From NCBI GenBank assembly GCA_024403715.1, contig JAKSRJ010000005.1, positions 19,936 to 83,935 on the forward strand: a DNA stretch of 64,000 nt. The letters are read 5' to 3'. Position 1 is the first letter of the stretch. Every line of letters starts with the position of its first letter. Shown here piece after piece: positions 42,021 through 51,486 of the stretch. The notes under the pieces were generated by a model. That model did no database searches and had not been told where the DNA came from. It worked only from the letters and a program-made list of their open reading frames with translations. Source of the stretch: Saccharofermentans sp. (lineage in GTDB: Bacteria > Bacillota > Clostridia > Saccharofermentanales > Saccharofermentanaceae). The position numbers were made by a program, and so were the translations under genes.

Positions 42021-43163
42021 ATGTTACTTGGTGTAAGGATTCAGAATTTCGATTGTTTTAGTGATCATCAGGTTGGACTTTTATTAGAGGAGTCTATAGG
42101 CTTTGTTGGAAGTAAAGAACGAGGAATAAGACTTCGTAATTTAAATGCGCTTATAGGTCGTAATAACACGGGTAAGTCTTCATTTATCAGAAGTATGTCA
42201 TATATTAAGAGATGTATCCTCGATGATGTTGCTCAGGCATCAACTGCAGATGGTCGTCCAGGTTTTATGAACCTCGTTATTGATAAGGAAAAGCCTTCCA
42301 TTTTTACACTGTTTTTTAAGCTTAAGGATGTTGGACCAGGATCTTTATACCTAGAATATAAGTTGACTGTTGGAGCTACTAAGTTTGGAAGCCCATATGT
42401 TAAGGATGAGACTGTATTATTGTCTAAGCGAAATGATAATGAAGTTACAACTGAAGTTATCCTTCATAACTATCCTGAGAAGCGTCTGGTAAACGACGAG
42501 AGAATTACAGCTTTAAGTGTTCTTGGAAGAATCAATAACGGTAATAAAACCGAGATAAATCTTCTATATGAAGAAATTGATAAATGGTTCTTCTGTCAGT
42601 TTTCTACATACGATACACCAGATTATTATGCACTTGGCAACGCTCCTGGAGGTCATAAGCATTTGAACTCAGCAGGATCTAACCTCGGTAATGTATTAAC
42701 TTACTTAAAGTCTTTGGATGGAAATGTATACGAGCATATAGTTAACGAGATTAATTCTAAGATTCCTGTTATGAAGCTTAAAAGTTCAATGCCAGAAAGC
42801 TTAGAGGGAAGCCCGGAGAAATTGTTTAAGTACTTGCTTTTGCTTCGTGACCAAGAACCAAAATCAACTATTTTTATCGAGACCCCTGATAAGGATTTAT
42901 ATCACGATATGGTGGATGTATTAGCAATAGAGATGCGTCAGTTTACTTTGGATCACCGCTATTCTCAAATAGTGTTCTCGACTCATAATCCATATATCGT
43001 AGAGTCGATGCCACCTAAGGAGATTTGGGTCTTCAGTCGGGACTTCGATACAGATGAGATTGAAATTAAATGCGCTGGAAGTAACCCTGTTGTTAATGAG
43101 TTGTTTAATGAGGGTATAGGAATGGGTGCAATCTGGTACGGTGGTCACTTAGACGAGAACTAA
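42021..43163 (+). CDS. AAA/ABC-type ATPase of the OLD/RecF-like group
   Basis: The 380-residue protein opens with a RecF-like strand (VRIQNFDCFSD). A Walker A GRNNTGKSS (46-54) comes next, then a middle region without recognised features. An ABC-signature-like LEGSPEKLFKYLLLL (261-275) follows. The Walker B position reads IFIETPD (284-290), not the usual IDEPE, and the H-loop is FSTHNP with His322. It lacks the C-terminal TOPRIM of full OLD nucleases; the TOPRIM-like residues instead sit in the next gene, one base away. A GGAGG site precedes the ATG. Such ATPase/TOPRIM pairs occur in phage defence (for example PARIS), but this assignment is inference. Confidence 0.8.
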   Translation: MLLGVRIQNFDCFSDHQVGLLLEESIGFVGSKERGIRLRNLNALIGRNNTGKSSFIRSMSYIKRCILDDVAQASTADGRPGFMNLVIDKEKPSIFTLFFKLKDVGPGSLYLEYKLTVGATKFGSPYVKDETVLLSKRNDNEVTTEVILHNYPEKRLVNDERITALSVLGRINNGNKTEINLLYEEIDKWFFCQFSTYDTPDYYALGNAPGGHKHLNSAGSNLGNVLTYLKSLDGNVYEHIVNEINSKIPVMKLKSSMPESLEGSPEKLFKYLLLLRDQEPKSTIFIETPDKDLYHDMVDVLAIEMRQFTLDHRYSQIVFSTHNPYIVESMPPKEIWVFSRDFDTDEIEIKCAGSNPVVNELFNEGIGMGAIWYGGHLDEN

Positions 43164-43164
43164 T

Positions 43165-43866
43165 ATGCATATCGAGATTTTAACAGAAGATAAGTCCGGC
43201 TCAGTTGTTGTAGAGCGATTAACAAAGCAGATTGTAAAGTCTGCTGGAGTTAGTGCGGACATAGCTGTGCGTCCTCATAAAGGATGTGGCAATCTTCCTA
43301 AGGATTGGAATAATAAGCCACCAAAGTTTGCAGGTGCTCTTCTAGATTTACTCCCAGCAAAATGCCGTGCATATAACAAGGTATATGGCGGCACTGATAC
43401 GATATTAGTAGTAGTTATGGATTCAGATGATAAAGACCCTGTCGAGCTAAGGCGAGAACTATATACGGTATGCCGTATGTACTGCCCTAGTATCAAATCT
43501 GTAATTGGTATCTCAACAGAAGAGATAGAAGCATGGATACTAGCTGATCCTAAGGCTATCTTGCAGGCTTATCCTGAGAGTGATATGGAAGCTCTGAAGG
43601 AATATGTGCCTGATTCGATTTGTGGTACCTGGGAGATGTTATGCAAAGTAACTTTCCCTAAGAATTATAGAAGCATAATAGAAATAGGATATCCTGCCAT
43701 AGGTCACTATAAGTCTACATGGGCAGATAGTATTTCTGAATACATGGATGCATCCATAAATACTTCGCCAAGTTTTATTAACTATAAGAATTCACTTGAA
43801 GCTGCATTTAAGTCTTCTTCTCCTATGAAAGGCCCAGGTAGGAGCACTCATACGAGGTCGTTTTAA
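43165..43866 (+). CDS. DUF4276-like TOPRIM-fold protein, partner of the ATPase
   Basis: The 233-residue protein starts with MHIEILTED, placing Glu8 at the end of the first strand, and has VVVMDSDD with Asp86 and Asp88. This Glu then Asp-x-Asp pattern is typical of TOPRIM metal sites. The following GISTEEIEAWILAD is a conserved signature of DUF4276-type proteins (from memory). A basic, Ser/Arg-rich tail ends the protein. One base separates it from the ATPase gene and its stop overlaps the hemW start (TAATG), so all three are made together. A nuclease is suggested by the fold but is not shown. Confidence 0.72.
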   Translation: MHIEILTEDKSGSVVVERLTKQIVKSAGVSADIAVRPHKGCGNLPKDWNNKPPKFAGALLDLLPAKCRAYNKVYGGTDTILVVVMDSDDKDPVELRRELYTVCRMYCPSIKSVIGISTEEIEAWILADPKAILQAYPESDMEALKEYVPDSICGTWEMLCKVTFPKNYRSIIEIGYPAIGHYKSTWADSISEYMDASINTSPSFINYKNSLEAAFKSSSPMKGPGRSTHTRSF

Positions 43867-44984
43867 TGCATATCTATGTACATGTGCCTTTCTGCGCTGC
43901 GAAATGCCCCTATTGTAGCTTTTATTCCATAACGAAGGTGGATTTGGCATCTAGCTATTTCGATGCGCTTATACGCGAGATAAAGGCGTGTGAAGAAGTG
44001 CCATCAGCTGCTCTTAGTAACGAAATTAGTACTATTTACTTTGGAGGAGGAACGCCCTCTTATGTTGATAGTAAGCTTGTGTGTGATGCCTTATGCGTGA
44101 TTAGGGAAAAGTTCTCGCTTACGGATAGAGGCGAGTATACGATAGAAGCTAACCCTAATTCGCTTACCCTAGACAAGGCTCGTGCTTATAAAGCAGCGGG
44201 TTTTAACAGAATATCTATCGGCATTCAGTCTTTGCATGATGAGACCTTGAGGTTGCTTGGTAGACTTCATAATAGAAAAGAAGCTCTAAAGGCAATTGAA
44301 ATAGCATTAGAAGCAGGGTTTACTAATGTCTCTGGAGATTTAATTATAGGTGTTCCAGGGCAGACTATCGAAGATTTATATGAAGATGCTAAGGCTTTGA
44401 TAGATATCGGAGTAAAGCATATTAGCATGTACTCTTTGTCGATTGAGGAGGGTACACCTTTTTATGCAAAATATGGAGATAAGTTATCTGAGTATGTCGA
44501 TGAAGATACGGAACGCGAGATGTACCATGGGCTTCGTAAGTATTTGAGTTCGTTTGGAATTGAGCCTTATGAGATTTCTAATTGTGCTATTCCTGGATTT
44601 GAGAGTAATCATAATAATGCTTACTGGAGTGCAAATGAGTACTATGCGTTTGGTAGCGGTTCTCATGGGTATTTGAATTCTCAAAGATTTGCTCATGTAG
44701 ATGACGTGTGTGCATATATTAACAATCCTCTTAAAAGAACTATCGAAGAGACATTAGACGAAGAAGATAAGATGCACGAGTTCTCTATGCTTTCGTTAAG
44801 AACGTCTAGCGGTATTGATAAGGTCGAGTTTAAAAAGCGCTATGGTAAATCCGTGCATGAAGTTTTTGAGAAGCAAATCGTTAGCAATGTATCTAAGGGT
44901 TTGCTAATTGAAGATAGTGAAAGTATCAGATTAACGTCAAAAGGTCTAGACCTTGCTAATCAAGTTTTTATGGATTTCCTTTAA
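43866..44984 (+). CDS. hemW: Radical-SAM heme chaperone HemW
   Basis: The 372-residue radical-SAM protein has Cys10-x3-Cys14-x2-Cys17 (CAAKCPYCSF) for the 4Fe-4S cluster and IYFGGGTPSYV. It also has HNNAYW, the HNxxYW motif that separates heme-binding HemW from true coproporphyrinogen dehydrogenase HemN. HemW loads heme onto membrane proteins. The start overlaps the stop of the DUF4276-like gene. hemW next to hrcA is a standard Firmicutes neighbourhood; the pair in front is not. Confidence 0.92.
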   Translation: MHIYVHVPFCAAKCPYCSFYSITKVDLASSYFDALIREIKACEEVPSAALSNEISTIYFGGGTPSYVDSKLVCDALCVIREKFSLTDRGEYTIEANPNSLTLDKARAYKAAGFNRISIGIQSLHDETLRLLGRLHNRKEALKAIEIALEAGFTNVSGDLIIGVPGQTIEDLYEDAKALIDIGVKHISMYSLSIEEGTPFYAKYGDKLSEYVDEDTEREMYHGLRKYLSSFGIEPYEISNCAIPGFESNHNNAYWSANEYYAFGSGSHGYLNSQRFAHVDDVCAYINNPLKRTIEETLDEEDKMHEFSMLSLRTSSGIDKVEFKKRYGKSVHEVFEKQIVSNVSKGLLIEDSESIRLTSKGLDLANQVFMDFL

Positions 44985-45028
44985 TTATAATATATAGACG
45001 CTACCTAGAATTTGCCCCAAATCGTTGT

Positions 45029-45057
45029 TTGACTATTTTTGACATTGGGGGTATTAT
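45029..45057 (+). promoter_or_regulatory. SigA promoter of the heat-shock operon
   Basis: TTGACT (45029-45034) and TATTAT (45052-45057) are exactly 17 bases apart. The CIRCE operator begins 5 bases after the -10 box, so HrcA binding blocks transcription start. Confidence 0.82.
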
Positions 45058-45061
45058 GTAT

Positions 45062-45088
45062 TTGGCACTCGAGGAGATAGAGTGCTAA
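45062..45088. promoter_or_regulatory. CIRCE operator
   Basis: TTGGCACTC-N9-GAGTGCTAA matches the CIRCE consensus TTAGCACTC-N9-GAGTGCTAA with one change (A to G at the third position). It is the binding site of HrcA, which is encoded next and controls this operon in response to misfolded protein. Confidence 0.97.
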
Positions 45089-45112
45089 TACATCGGAAGG
45101 AGCGCTAGGCTA

Positions 45113-46156
45113 ATGGCAGAAACAAACAAAAAAATGCAAGTTCTACAGGCTATCGTAGATGATTATGTATCTACTAATGAGCCAGTTGGATCTAAGGCTT
45201 TGATAGAGCGTCATAAGTTTTCTGTAAGCTCAGCTACGCTCCGTAATGATATGGCAGACCTAGAGAGAATGGGTTACATCGAGAAGCCTCATACATCTGC
45301 TGGTCGTATCCCATCTGACAAGGGTTATAGAGAGTATGTTAACTCACTTATGAAGGTTGATACTTTAACCCTAGAAGAGAAAAATGAGATAGAGAGTCGT
45401 ATTTCCGATAGTGTTGATAACTTCAGAAGTATCTTGAAGAACGCTTCCATGACTTTGTCAGAGACTACAGGACTTGTTTCACTAGTAATGACACCAAGAC
45501 TTGCAGATAGTTCATTAAAGCAGCTTAAGATTTTAATGATTGAGCCTGGTAAGGCATTGCTCGTAATGGTTTTGTCAGCTGGCGTTGTTAAGGACAAGGT
45601 AGTTCGTATTCCTAACTTCATTACACCAGAGCAGTTGATGCAGATTGCAAATAGTGTAGAGAAGACTTTAAATGGAAAGCCACTCGAAGAGATCTCACTA
45701 ATTACCTTGGCAACATCCGTTAAGGATACTGATATTCCAGAGTCTCTTCTTAATCAGGTTATCTACGAGACATACACTGCAATTAAGCAGGCAGATCAGC
45801 TTGATGTATATCTTGAGGGCGAGCATAAGATGTTAAGTCTTCCAGATTTTCAAGAACTTACAAGAGCTCGAGATCTTCTTGGTGCATTATCACACGATGG
45901 TGTAGTTGCAGGTTATGTTAATGAGATTGGAAGAGATAATGACAGTGATTCTTACATGATTAGAATCGGCCAAGAGATTACTCTCGAAGGCTTAGAAGAT
46001 TGTAGCTTCATAACTACAACTTATAAGTTCGGTGATACTATCTCAGGCAATATTGGAGTTATCGGACCTAAGCGAATGGATTATTCCAAGGTTATCTCAC
46101 AGATTGATTTTGTAAGAAGCAAGCTCAATCAAGAATTAAAGAAAATTAACGAATAA
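45113..46156 (+). CDS. hrcA: Heat-inducible repressor HrcA
   Basis: The 347-residue repressor has an N-terminal winged helix (VLQAIVDDYVSTNEPVGSKALIER, SSATLRNDMADLE, GRIPSDKGYREYV) and a GAF-like dimerisation core. It binds CIRCE and is folded by GroEL or chaperones in other Firmicutes. It is first in the operon, 24 bases after the operator, with a GGAAGGAG ribosome site. Confidence 0.96.
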   Translation: MAETNKKMQVLQAIVDDYVSTNEPVGSKALIERHKFSVSSATLRNDMADLERMGYIEKPHTSAGRIPSDKGYREYVNSLMKVDTLTLEEKNEIESRISDSVDNFRSILKNASMTLSETTGLVSLVMTPRLADSSLKQLKILMIEPGKALLVMVLSAGVVKDKVVRIPNFITPEQLMQIANSVEKTLNGKPLEEISLITLATSVKDTDIPESLLNQVIYETYTAIKQADQLDVYLEGEHKMLSLPDFQELTRARDLLGALSHDGVVAGYVNEIGRDNDSDSYMIRIGQEITLEGLEDCSFITTTYKFGDTISGNIGVIGPKRMDYSKVISQIDFVRSKLNQELKKINE

Positions 46157-46172
46157 TAGGAGGATAGATAAG

Positions 46173-46751
46173 TTGAGTAAAGACGATGAGAATGTTCTCG
46201 AGTTCCCAGAAGATGAGAACTTAGACGAAGCTATAGACGAGATCTTAGAAGAGGTTGATGCCGAAGGCGAAGCAAAAGAGGCATCAGATGACGAAGCTTC
46301 TAAGGTTAAGGAATTAGAGGAGAGATATATGTATCTCTTCGCTGAGTACGAGAACTTCCGTAAGAGAACACAGAAGGAAAAGGAAGACCTCTATCAAAGT
46401 GCAGTAGCTGATGTCACAAGACAGTGGCTCGCTGTTCTAGACAACATCGACAGAGCTTTGGATGCAGCTAAGAAAGCCGCTTGCGAGGATGGCAAGGTAG
46501 AGGAATCCGAGGATAAGATGCTTCAGGGCTTAGAGCTCATTAAGAAGCAGGCAGAAGATGTACTTAACAAGATTAATGTTAAGGAAATCGAATGCGAGAG
46601 AGGAACTGCTTTTGATCCAAACCTTCACGAAGCAGTAATGCATGTTGACGATGATTCATTAGGCGAGAATGAGATCGCTGCAGTATTCCAGAAGGGTTAT
46701 ATCTGCAAGGATGTAGTTGTAAGACACGCAGTAGTACAAGTAGCAAATTAA
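46173..46751 (+). CDS. grpE: Nucleotide exchange factor GrpE
   Basis: The 192-residue DnaK cochaperone has an acidic N-terminus (about 50 residues), a long coiled-coil ([23 protein letters not shown]) and the C-terminal beta domain ([33 protein letters not shown]). The start codon is TTG at 46173 with AGGAGG about 9 bases upstream. It follows hrcA as usual. Confidence 0.95.
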   Translation: MSKDDENVLEFPEDENLDEAIDEILEEVDAEGEAKEASDDEASKVKELEERYMYLFAEYENFRKRTQKEKEDLYQSAVADVTRQWLAVLDNIDRALDAAKKAACEDGKVEESEDKMLQGLELIKKQAEDVLNKINVKEIECERGTAFDPNLHEAVMHVDDDSLGENEIAAVFQKGYICKDVVVRHAVVQVAN

Positions 46752-46770
46752 TAATAAGGAGATAAAAACG

Positions 46771-47370
46771 ATGGATAATTTTTACAGTTCATTAGTACCT
46801 ACAGTTATCGAGTCTTCTTCAAGAGGCGAGAGAGCTTACGATATTTACTCCAGACTTTTGAAGGAGAGAATCGTAATTTTGTCTGAGGAAGTAAACTCAG
46901 TAACAGCAAGCCTTATCACAGCTCAGCTTTTGTTCTTAGAGGCAGAAGATCCTGATAAGGACATTCAGTTCTACATCAACAGCCCAGGAGGATCTGTAAC
47001 AGACGGTATGATGATTTATGACACAATGAAGCTCATCAAGCCAGATGTTCAGACAATCTGCATGGGTATGGCAGCTTCTATGGGTTCCGTACTTCTCTCT
47101 GCAGGTACAAAGGGTAAGAGATGCATTCTCCCTAACGCTGAGGTAATGATTCACCAGCCTTTGGGCGGTGCTCAGGGTCAGGCAACTGAGATTTTGATTG
47201 CTGCAGATCACATCAAGGCAACAAGAACAAAGCTTAACAAGATCCTCGCAGATAACTGTGGTAAGGATCTAGAGACACTTATGAAGGATACAGATAGAGA
47301 CCACTGGATGACAGCTCAGGAGGCACTCGAGTACGGTATCGTAGATAAGATTCTCGAGAGTAAGAAGTAA
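46771..47370 (+). CDS. clpP: ATP-dependent Clp protease proteolytic subunit ClpP
   Basis: The 199-residue serine protease carries the complete triad: Ser103 (GMAASMGS), His128 (MIHQPLGG) and Asp177 (DRDHWM). The N-terminus [23 protein letters not shown] is standard. It forms 14-mers fed by ClpX or ClpC. The striking point is its place between grpE and dnaK inside the CIRCE-controlled operon, where clpP is not normally found; a ribosome site (AAGGAG) and even spacing show that it is a regular member. Confidence 0.96.
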   Translation: MDNFYSSLVPTVIESSSRGERAYDIYSRLLKERIVILSEEVNSVTASLITAQLLFLEAEDPDKDIQFYINSPGGSVTDGMMIYDTMKLIKPDVQTICMGMAASMGSVLLSAGTKGKRCILPNAEVMIHQPLGGAQGQATEILIAADHIKATRTKLNKILADNCGKDLETLMKDTDRDHWMTAQEALEYGIVDKILESKK

Positions 47371-47395
47371 TAAAGATTTTGGAGGATAAATTAAA

Positions 47396-49243
47396 ATGGC
47401 AAAAGTAATTGGTATTGACTTGGGAACAACAAACTCTTGTGTTTCCGTAATGGAAGGTTCTGAGACAGTTGTAATTCCTAATCCAGAAGGTAATAGAACA
47501 ACTCCTTCTGTTGTAGCTTTCACAAAAGACGGCGAGAGACTTATTGGTCAGGTAGCTAAGAGACAGGCAGTAACAAACCCAGATAAGACAATCATGTCCA
47601 TCAAGCGTGAGATGGGTTCTGACTATAAGGTATCTATCGACAATAAGCAGTACACTCCACAAGAGATTTCTGCAATGATTCTTACAAAGCTTAAGAGTGA
47701 TGCTGAGGCTTATTTGGGTCAGCCTGTAACTCAGGCAGTTATCACTGTTCCAGCTTACTTCACAGACTCTCAGCGTCAGGCTACTAAGGATGCTGGTAAG
47801 ATTGCAGGCCTCGAGGTTATGCGTATCGTAAACGAGCCTACAGCAGCTGCACTTGCTTATGGTCTTGATAAAGAAGACGATCAGAAGATCTTAGTATTCG
47901 ACTTGGGTGGTGGTACATTCGACGTATCTATCCTCGACATCTCTGATGGTGTATTTGAGGTATTAGCTACAGCTGGTAACAACCGTCTTGGTGGTGACGA
48001 CTTCGATAACAAGATTGTTGATTTCTTGGTAGAGTCCTTTAAGAATTCTGACGGTGTTGATTTAAGAAACGATCGTATGGCTATGCAGAGATTGAGAGAA
48101 GCTGCTGAGAAGTCTAAGATTGAGCTTTCTGGTGTAACAACATCTAACATCAACCTCGCTTATATCACAGCTGATGCTACAGGCCCTAAGCACATGGATA
48201 TTACTCTTACAAGAGCTAAGTTCGATGAGCTTACAGCTGACCTTGTTCAGAAGACAATGGACCCTGTAAAGCGTGCTTTGTCTGATGCTAAGCTTTCTAC
48301 AAATGATATTAACAAGATCCTTCTCGTTGGTGGTTCTACAAGAATCCCAGCAGTTCAGGAAGCTGTTAAGAGCTATTTTGGTAAGGAGCCATTTAAGGGT
48401 ATTAACCCAGATGAGTGTGTAGCTATGGGTGCTGCTATCCAGGCTGCAGTTCTTACAGGTGACGTTAAGGGCTTGGTTCTCCTTGATGTAACTCCACTTT
48501 CACTTGGTATCGAGACAGAGGGTGGTATCTTTACAAAGATGATCGAGAGAAATACAACAATCCCTGCAAAGAAGTCCATGGTGTTCTCTACAGCTGCTAA
48601 TAACCAGACAGCTGTTACAGTACATGTTCTCCAGGGTGAGCGTGAGATTGCAGCTTACAACAAGTCTTTGGGTGAGTTTAACCTTGACGGTATTGCTCCA
48701 GCTCCACGTGGTGTACCTCAGATTGAGGTTACTTTCGATATCGATGCTAATGGTATCGTTAACGTATCTGCTAAGGATAAGGGTACAGGTTCTGAGCAGC
48801 ACATCACAATTACAGCTTCTTCTAACATGAGTGAAGAGGATATCCAGAAGGCTATTAAGGAAGCTGAGCTCCATGCTGCAGAGGACAAGGAGCGTAAGGA
48901 TAAGGTTGATACAAAGAACAAGGCTGAGTCCACTGTATATCAGCTTGAGAAGGCTATGACAGACTTCGGCGATAAGATTACAGATGAGGATAAGGCTCCT
49001 GTTAACGATGCTCTTACAAAGCTTAAGGATGCTATTGCTAAGGATGATACTGAGGCAATGAAGACTGAGACAGAGAATGCTACTCAGGCTTTCTACAAGA
49101 TTTCTGAGAAGGTATACCAGGCAGCTGGTGGTCAGGGACAGCCTAACCCAGAGGATTTTGCAGGTTATGGTAATGCAGGCGCTGGTGATGCTGGCGCAGC
49201 TCCTGATAGCGATGGATTTAAGAGTGCTGGCGGAGACTTCTAA
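47396..49243 (+). CDS. dnaK: Chaperone DnaK (Hsp70)
   Basis: The 615-residue chaperone has the phosphate-binding [26 protein letters not shown] and the adenosine motif [12 protein letters not shown] substrate-binding domain starts near 390 ([15 protein letters not shown]), and a helical lid follows. The tail is Gly/Ala/Asp-rich and ends SAGGDF, with no EEVD. It is of the shorter Firmicutes type. GGAGG precedes the ATG; its stop shares a base with dnaJ. Confidence 0.97.
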   Translation: MAKVIGIDLGTTNSCVSVMEGSETVVIPNPEGNRTTPSVVAFTKDGERLIGQVAKRQAVTNPDKTIMSIKREMGSDYKVSIDNKQYTPQEISAMILTKLKSDAEAYLGQPVTQAVITVPAYFTDSQRQATKDAGKIAGLEVMRIVNEPTAAALAYGLDKEDDQKILVFDLGGGTFDVSILDISDGVFEVLATAGNNRLGGDDFDNKIVDFLVESFKNSDGVDLRNDRMAMQRLREAAEKSKIELSGVTTSNINLAYITADATGPKHMDITLTRAKFDELTADLVQKTMDPVKRALSDAKLSTNDINKILLVGGSTRIPAVQEAVKSYFGKEPFKGINPDECVAMGAAIQAAVLTGDVKGLVLLDVTPLSLGIETEGGIFTKMIERNTTIPAKKSMVFSTAANNQTAVTVHVLQGEREIAAYNKSLGEFNLDGIAPAPRGVPQIEVTFDIDANGIVNVSAKDKGTGSEQHITITASSNMSEEDIQKAIKEAELHAAEDKERKDKVDTKNKAESTVYQLEKAMTDFGDKITDEDKAPVNDALTKLKDAIAKDDTEAMKTETENATQAFYKISEKVYQAAGGQGQPNPEDFAGYGNAGAGDAGAAPDSDGFKSAGGDF

Positions 49244-50388
49244 TGGCAGATTCTCGCGATTATTATGAGATATTAGGCGTAGAGAAGGGCGCGTCTGATG
49301 ACGAGCTCAAGAAAGCCTATAGAAAATTAGCGAAGAAATATCACCCGGATTTAAACCCGGGTGATACCGACGCTGAGCAGAAATTTAAGGAAGTAAACGA
49401 AGCTTATTCCATTCTTTCTGACGCTGATAAGAGAAGAAAGTACGATCAGTTTGGTAAGGGTGCAGTAGACGGCTCTGGCGGATTTGGCGGAGGCTACGGC
49501 GGATACTCTGAGATTGATCCTATGGATATCTTCAATTCCTTCTTCGGAGGCGGATTCGGAGGCTTTGGTGGTGGTTCTTCTAGAAGACGTAATGGACCTT
49601 CTAAGGGAGCAAACCTTAAGTACGGAATGTCGCTAGAGTTTATGGAAGCTGCTTTTGGTTGTGAGAAGGATATTACCTTCAAGCGTGAAGACCTCTGTCC
49701 TTCCTGTAAGGGTTCAGGTGCACAGCCTGGAACAGCTCCTGAGACATGTCCATCTTGTCGTGGTGCAGGTCGAGTTCAGACACAGCAGCAGACTCTCTTT
49801 GGTATGACTATGGTAACTAAGGATTGCCCTGCTTGTGCTGGTCGTGGAACAGTTATCAGAACTCCATGTACGATGTGCTCTGGTAAGGGAAGAAAACTTA
49901 CTGAGCGTAAGGTTCACGTAAAGATTCCTGCTGGTGTTGATACTGGTGATATGCTCCCAATTTATGGTGAGGGTGAGCCAGGTCGTAATGGTGGAAGTAA
50001 TGGTGACCTCTATATCGAGTTTAAGGTTAAGCCTCACGATGTATTTGTTCGTAAGGGAAGAGATACATTCTGTGAAGTTCCACTTACAATGGCTCAAGCT
50101 ACAATTGGTGCGACTATAGACGTACCTACAATCGATGGTCCAGTATCTTATTCTGTTAAGGAAGGAACACAGCCAGGTGATACACATACCTTCAAAAACA
50201 AGGGTATCACTGATAAGAATTCACCATCATATAGAGGTGATCATACAGTTAAGTTTGTGGTTGAAGTTCCAACTAGATTGTCAGAAGAGCAGAAGAGACT
50301 TCTTAGAGCTTTTGATTCATCTTTGACAGAGAAGAACTATGCAAAGAAGAATTCATTCTTTGAAAAGGTAAAGGGTATATTTAAGTAA
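49243..50388 (+). CDS. dnaJ: Chaperone DnaJ (Hsp40)
   Basis: The 381-residue cochaperone has an N-terminal J domain with HPD ([10 protein letters not shown]), a Gly/Phe-rich region (about 78-112) and four CxxCxGxG zinc repeats ([32 protein letters not shown]). A client-binding C-terminal domain follows. It stimulates DnaK ATPase. It is translationally coupled on both sides (to dnaK and to prmA, TAATG). Confidence 0.97.
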   Translation: MADSRDYYEILGVEKGASDDELKKAYRKLAKKYHPDLNPGDTDAEQKFKEVNEAYSILSDADKRRKYDQFGKGAVDGSGGFGGGYGGYSEIDPMDIFNSFFGGGFGGFGGGSSRRRNGPSKGANLKYGMSLEFMEAAFGCEKDITFKREDLCPSCKGSGAQPGTAPETCPSCRGAGRVQTQQQTLFGMTMVTKDCPACAGRGTVIRTPCTMCSGKGRKLTERKVHVKIPAGVDTGDMLPIYGEGEPGRNGGSNGDLYIEFKVKPHDVFVRKGRDTFCEVPLTMAQATIGATIDVPTIDGPVSYSVKEGTQPGDTHTFKNKGITDKNSPSYRGDHTVKFVVEVPTRLSEEQKRLLRAFDSSLTEKNYAKKNSFFEKVKGIFK

Positions 50389-51407
50389 TGAGATGGGCTG
50401 AATTCACAATTATTACTACAGAAGAAGCATCTGATGCTATTTCTGAGATGCTCGCACAGATTGGTGCTGATGGAATTGCGGTAACTGATCCATGGGAGAT
50501 TAAGCGAATCATTGATGCACCTGATTCATTGTCTTATGCAGATGGTGGATTTGTAAATTCCTTAGGCGAAGATGTAACTGTTAAGGGATATTTCGCTGAG
50601 CTTGATGGTCAGATTAGATTAGGCCCTAAGGCAGTGGAGTATGTAAATGAGTTTGATACAACTCAGACATATGGCAATATCTCCAACAAGTGCGTAAGCC
50701 TTGAAGAAGCTTTAGACATCATTAAGGAACAGCTTAATAAGATTGCTGAGTTTTTGCCTATTGGTAAGGGTTTTGATTCCTGGAAGTATGTTAAGGATCA
50801 AGACTGGGAGAATGAGTGGAAGAAAGATTATAAGGCCTTTAAGATTTCTGATCGAATTGTAATTTGCCCTTCTTGGGAAGAATATGACGCTAAGGATGGA
50901 GAGATTATTGTTTCTCTAGATCCGGGCTCTGCTTTTGGTACAGGAACTCATGAGACTACTTCTACTGTAGCTGAGCTTTTGGATAAGACAGTAACTTCTA
51001 ATCAGAAGATTCTCGACTTAGGTACAGGTTCTGGAATTCTCGCTATCATCTGTAAAAAGCTTGGCGCAGGTCAGGTTGATGCAGTAGATATTGATCAGCT
51101 CGCTGTTGATGTTGCAATCGAGAACTGTAAGATTAATGGTTGTCCTGATGTTAATTGCTTTACTGGAGAACTTAAAAATGTTGAGGAAGGCGGTTATGAC
51201 ATCATCGTAGCTAATATTATCGCTGATGTTATTGCTGCAATCGCAGGCGATGTTCCAAGTAAGCTTGCTCCAGGAGGTAAGTTTATTTGCTCAGGTATCA
51301 TCAATACAAAGAAAGATAAGGTAGAAGCTGCACTAGCTGCTGCTGGCTTTAAGATTGTTGATCAAAGAGAGAAGAACGACTGGATGGCTTACGAGTGCGA
51401 ACTCTAA
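50388..51407 (+). CDS. prmA: Ribosomal protein L11 methyltransferase PrmA
   Basis: The 339-residue SAM enzyme trimethylates ribosomal protein L11. The N-terminal substrate domain begins RWAEFTI, the central region contains DPGSAFGTGTHETT, and the SAM loop is LDLGTGSGILAI followed by VANIIADVI. It is the last gene of the operon, a usual position in Firmicutes, and ends at a bidirectional terminator. Confidence 0.94.
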   Translation: MRWAEFTIITTEEASDAISEMLAQIGADGIAVTDPWEIKRIIDAPDSLSYADGGFVNSLGEDVTVKGYFAELDGQIRLGPKAVEYVNEFDTTQTYGNISNKCVSLEEALDIIKEQLNKIAEFLPIGKGFDSWKYVKDQDWENEWKKDYKAFKISDRIVICPSWEEYDAKDGEIIVSLDPGSAFGTGTHETTSTVAELLDKTVTSNQKILDLGTGSGILAIICKKLGAGQVDAVDIDQLAVDVAIENCKINGCPDVNCFTGELKNVEEGGYDIIVANIIADVIAAIAGDVPSKLAPGGKFICSGIINTKKDKVEAALAAAGFKIVDQREKNDWMAYECEL

Positions 51408-51432
51408 GTTCTATTAAAATTTAAACAAACTA

Positions 51433-51465
51433 AATGGCTGTCTCAATCGAGGCAGCCATTGTTTT
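51433..51465. terminator. Bidirectional terminator between prmA and trpB2
   Basis: A 12-bp stem (AATGGCTGTCTC and GAGGCAGCCATT, one G-U pair) closes on the 4-base loop AATC at 51445-51448. GTTTTAG follows on the plus strand, and the minus strand has a TTTAGTTTGTTTAA tail. It can end both convergent transcripts. Confidence 0.85.
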
Positions 51466-51486
51466 AGAATTAATCGTTACTATAGA

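Noticed and set aside
41931..45000. Mobile element carrying the AAA/DUF4276 pair
   Set aside because: No transposase, integrase, terminal repeats or target duplications seen, composition looks like the neighbours, and the pair is coupled to hemW.
49714..50187. 157-codon frame antisense to dnaJ
   Set aside because: Shadow of dnaJ codon bias (Thr/Cys-rich), no start signal and no recognisable domain.
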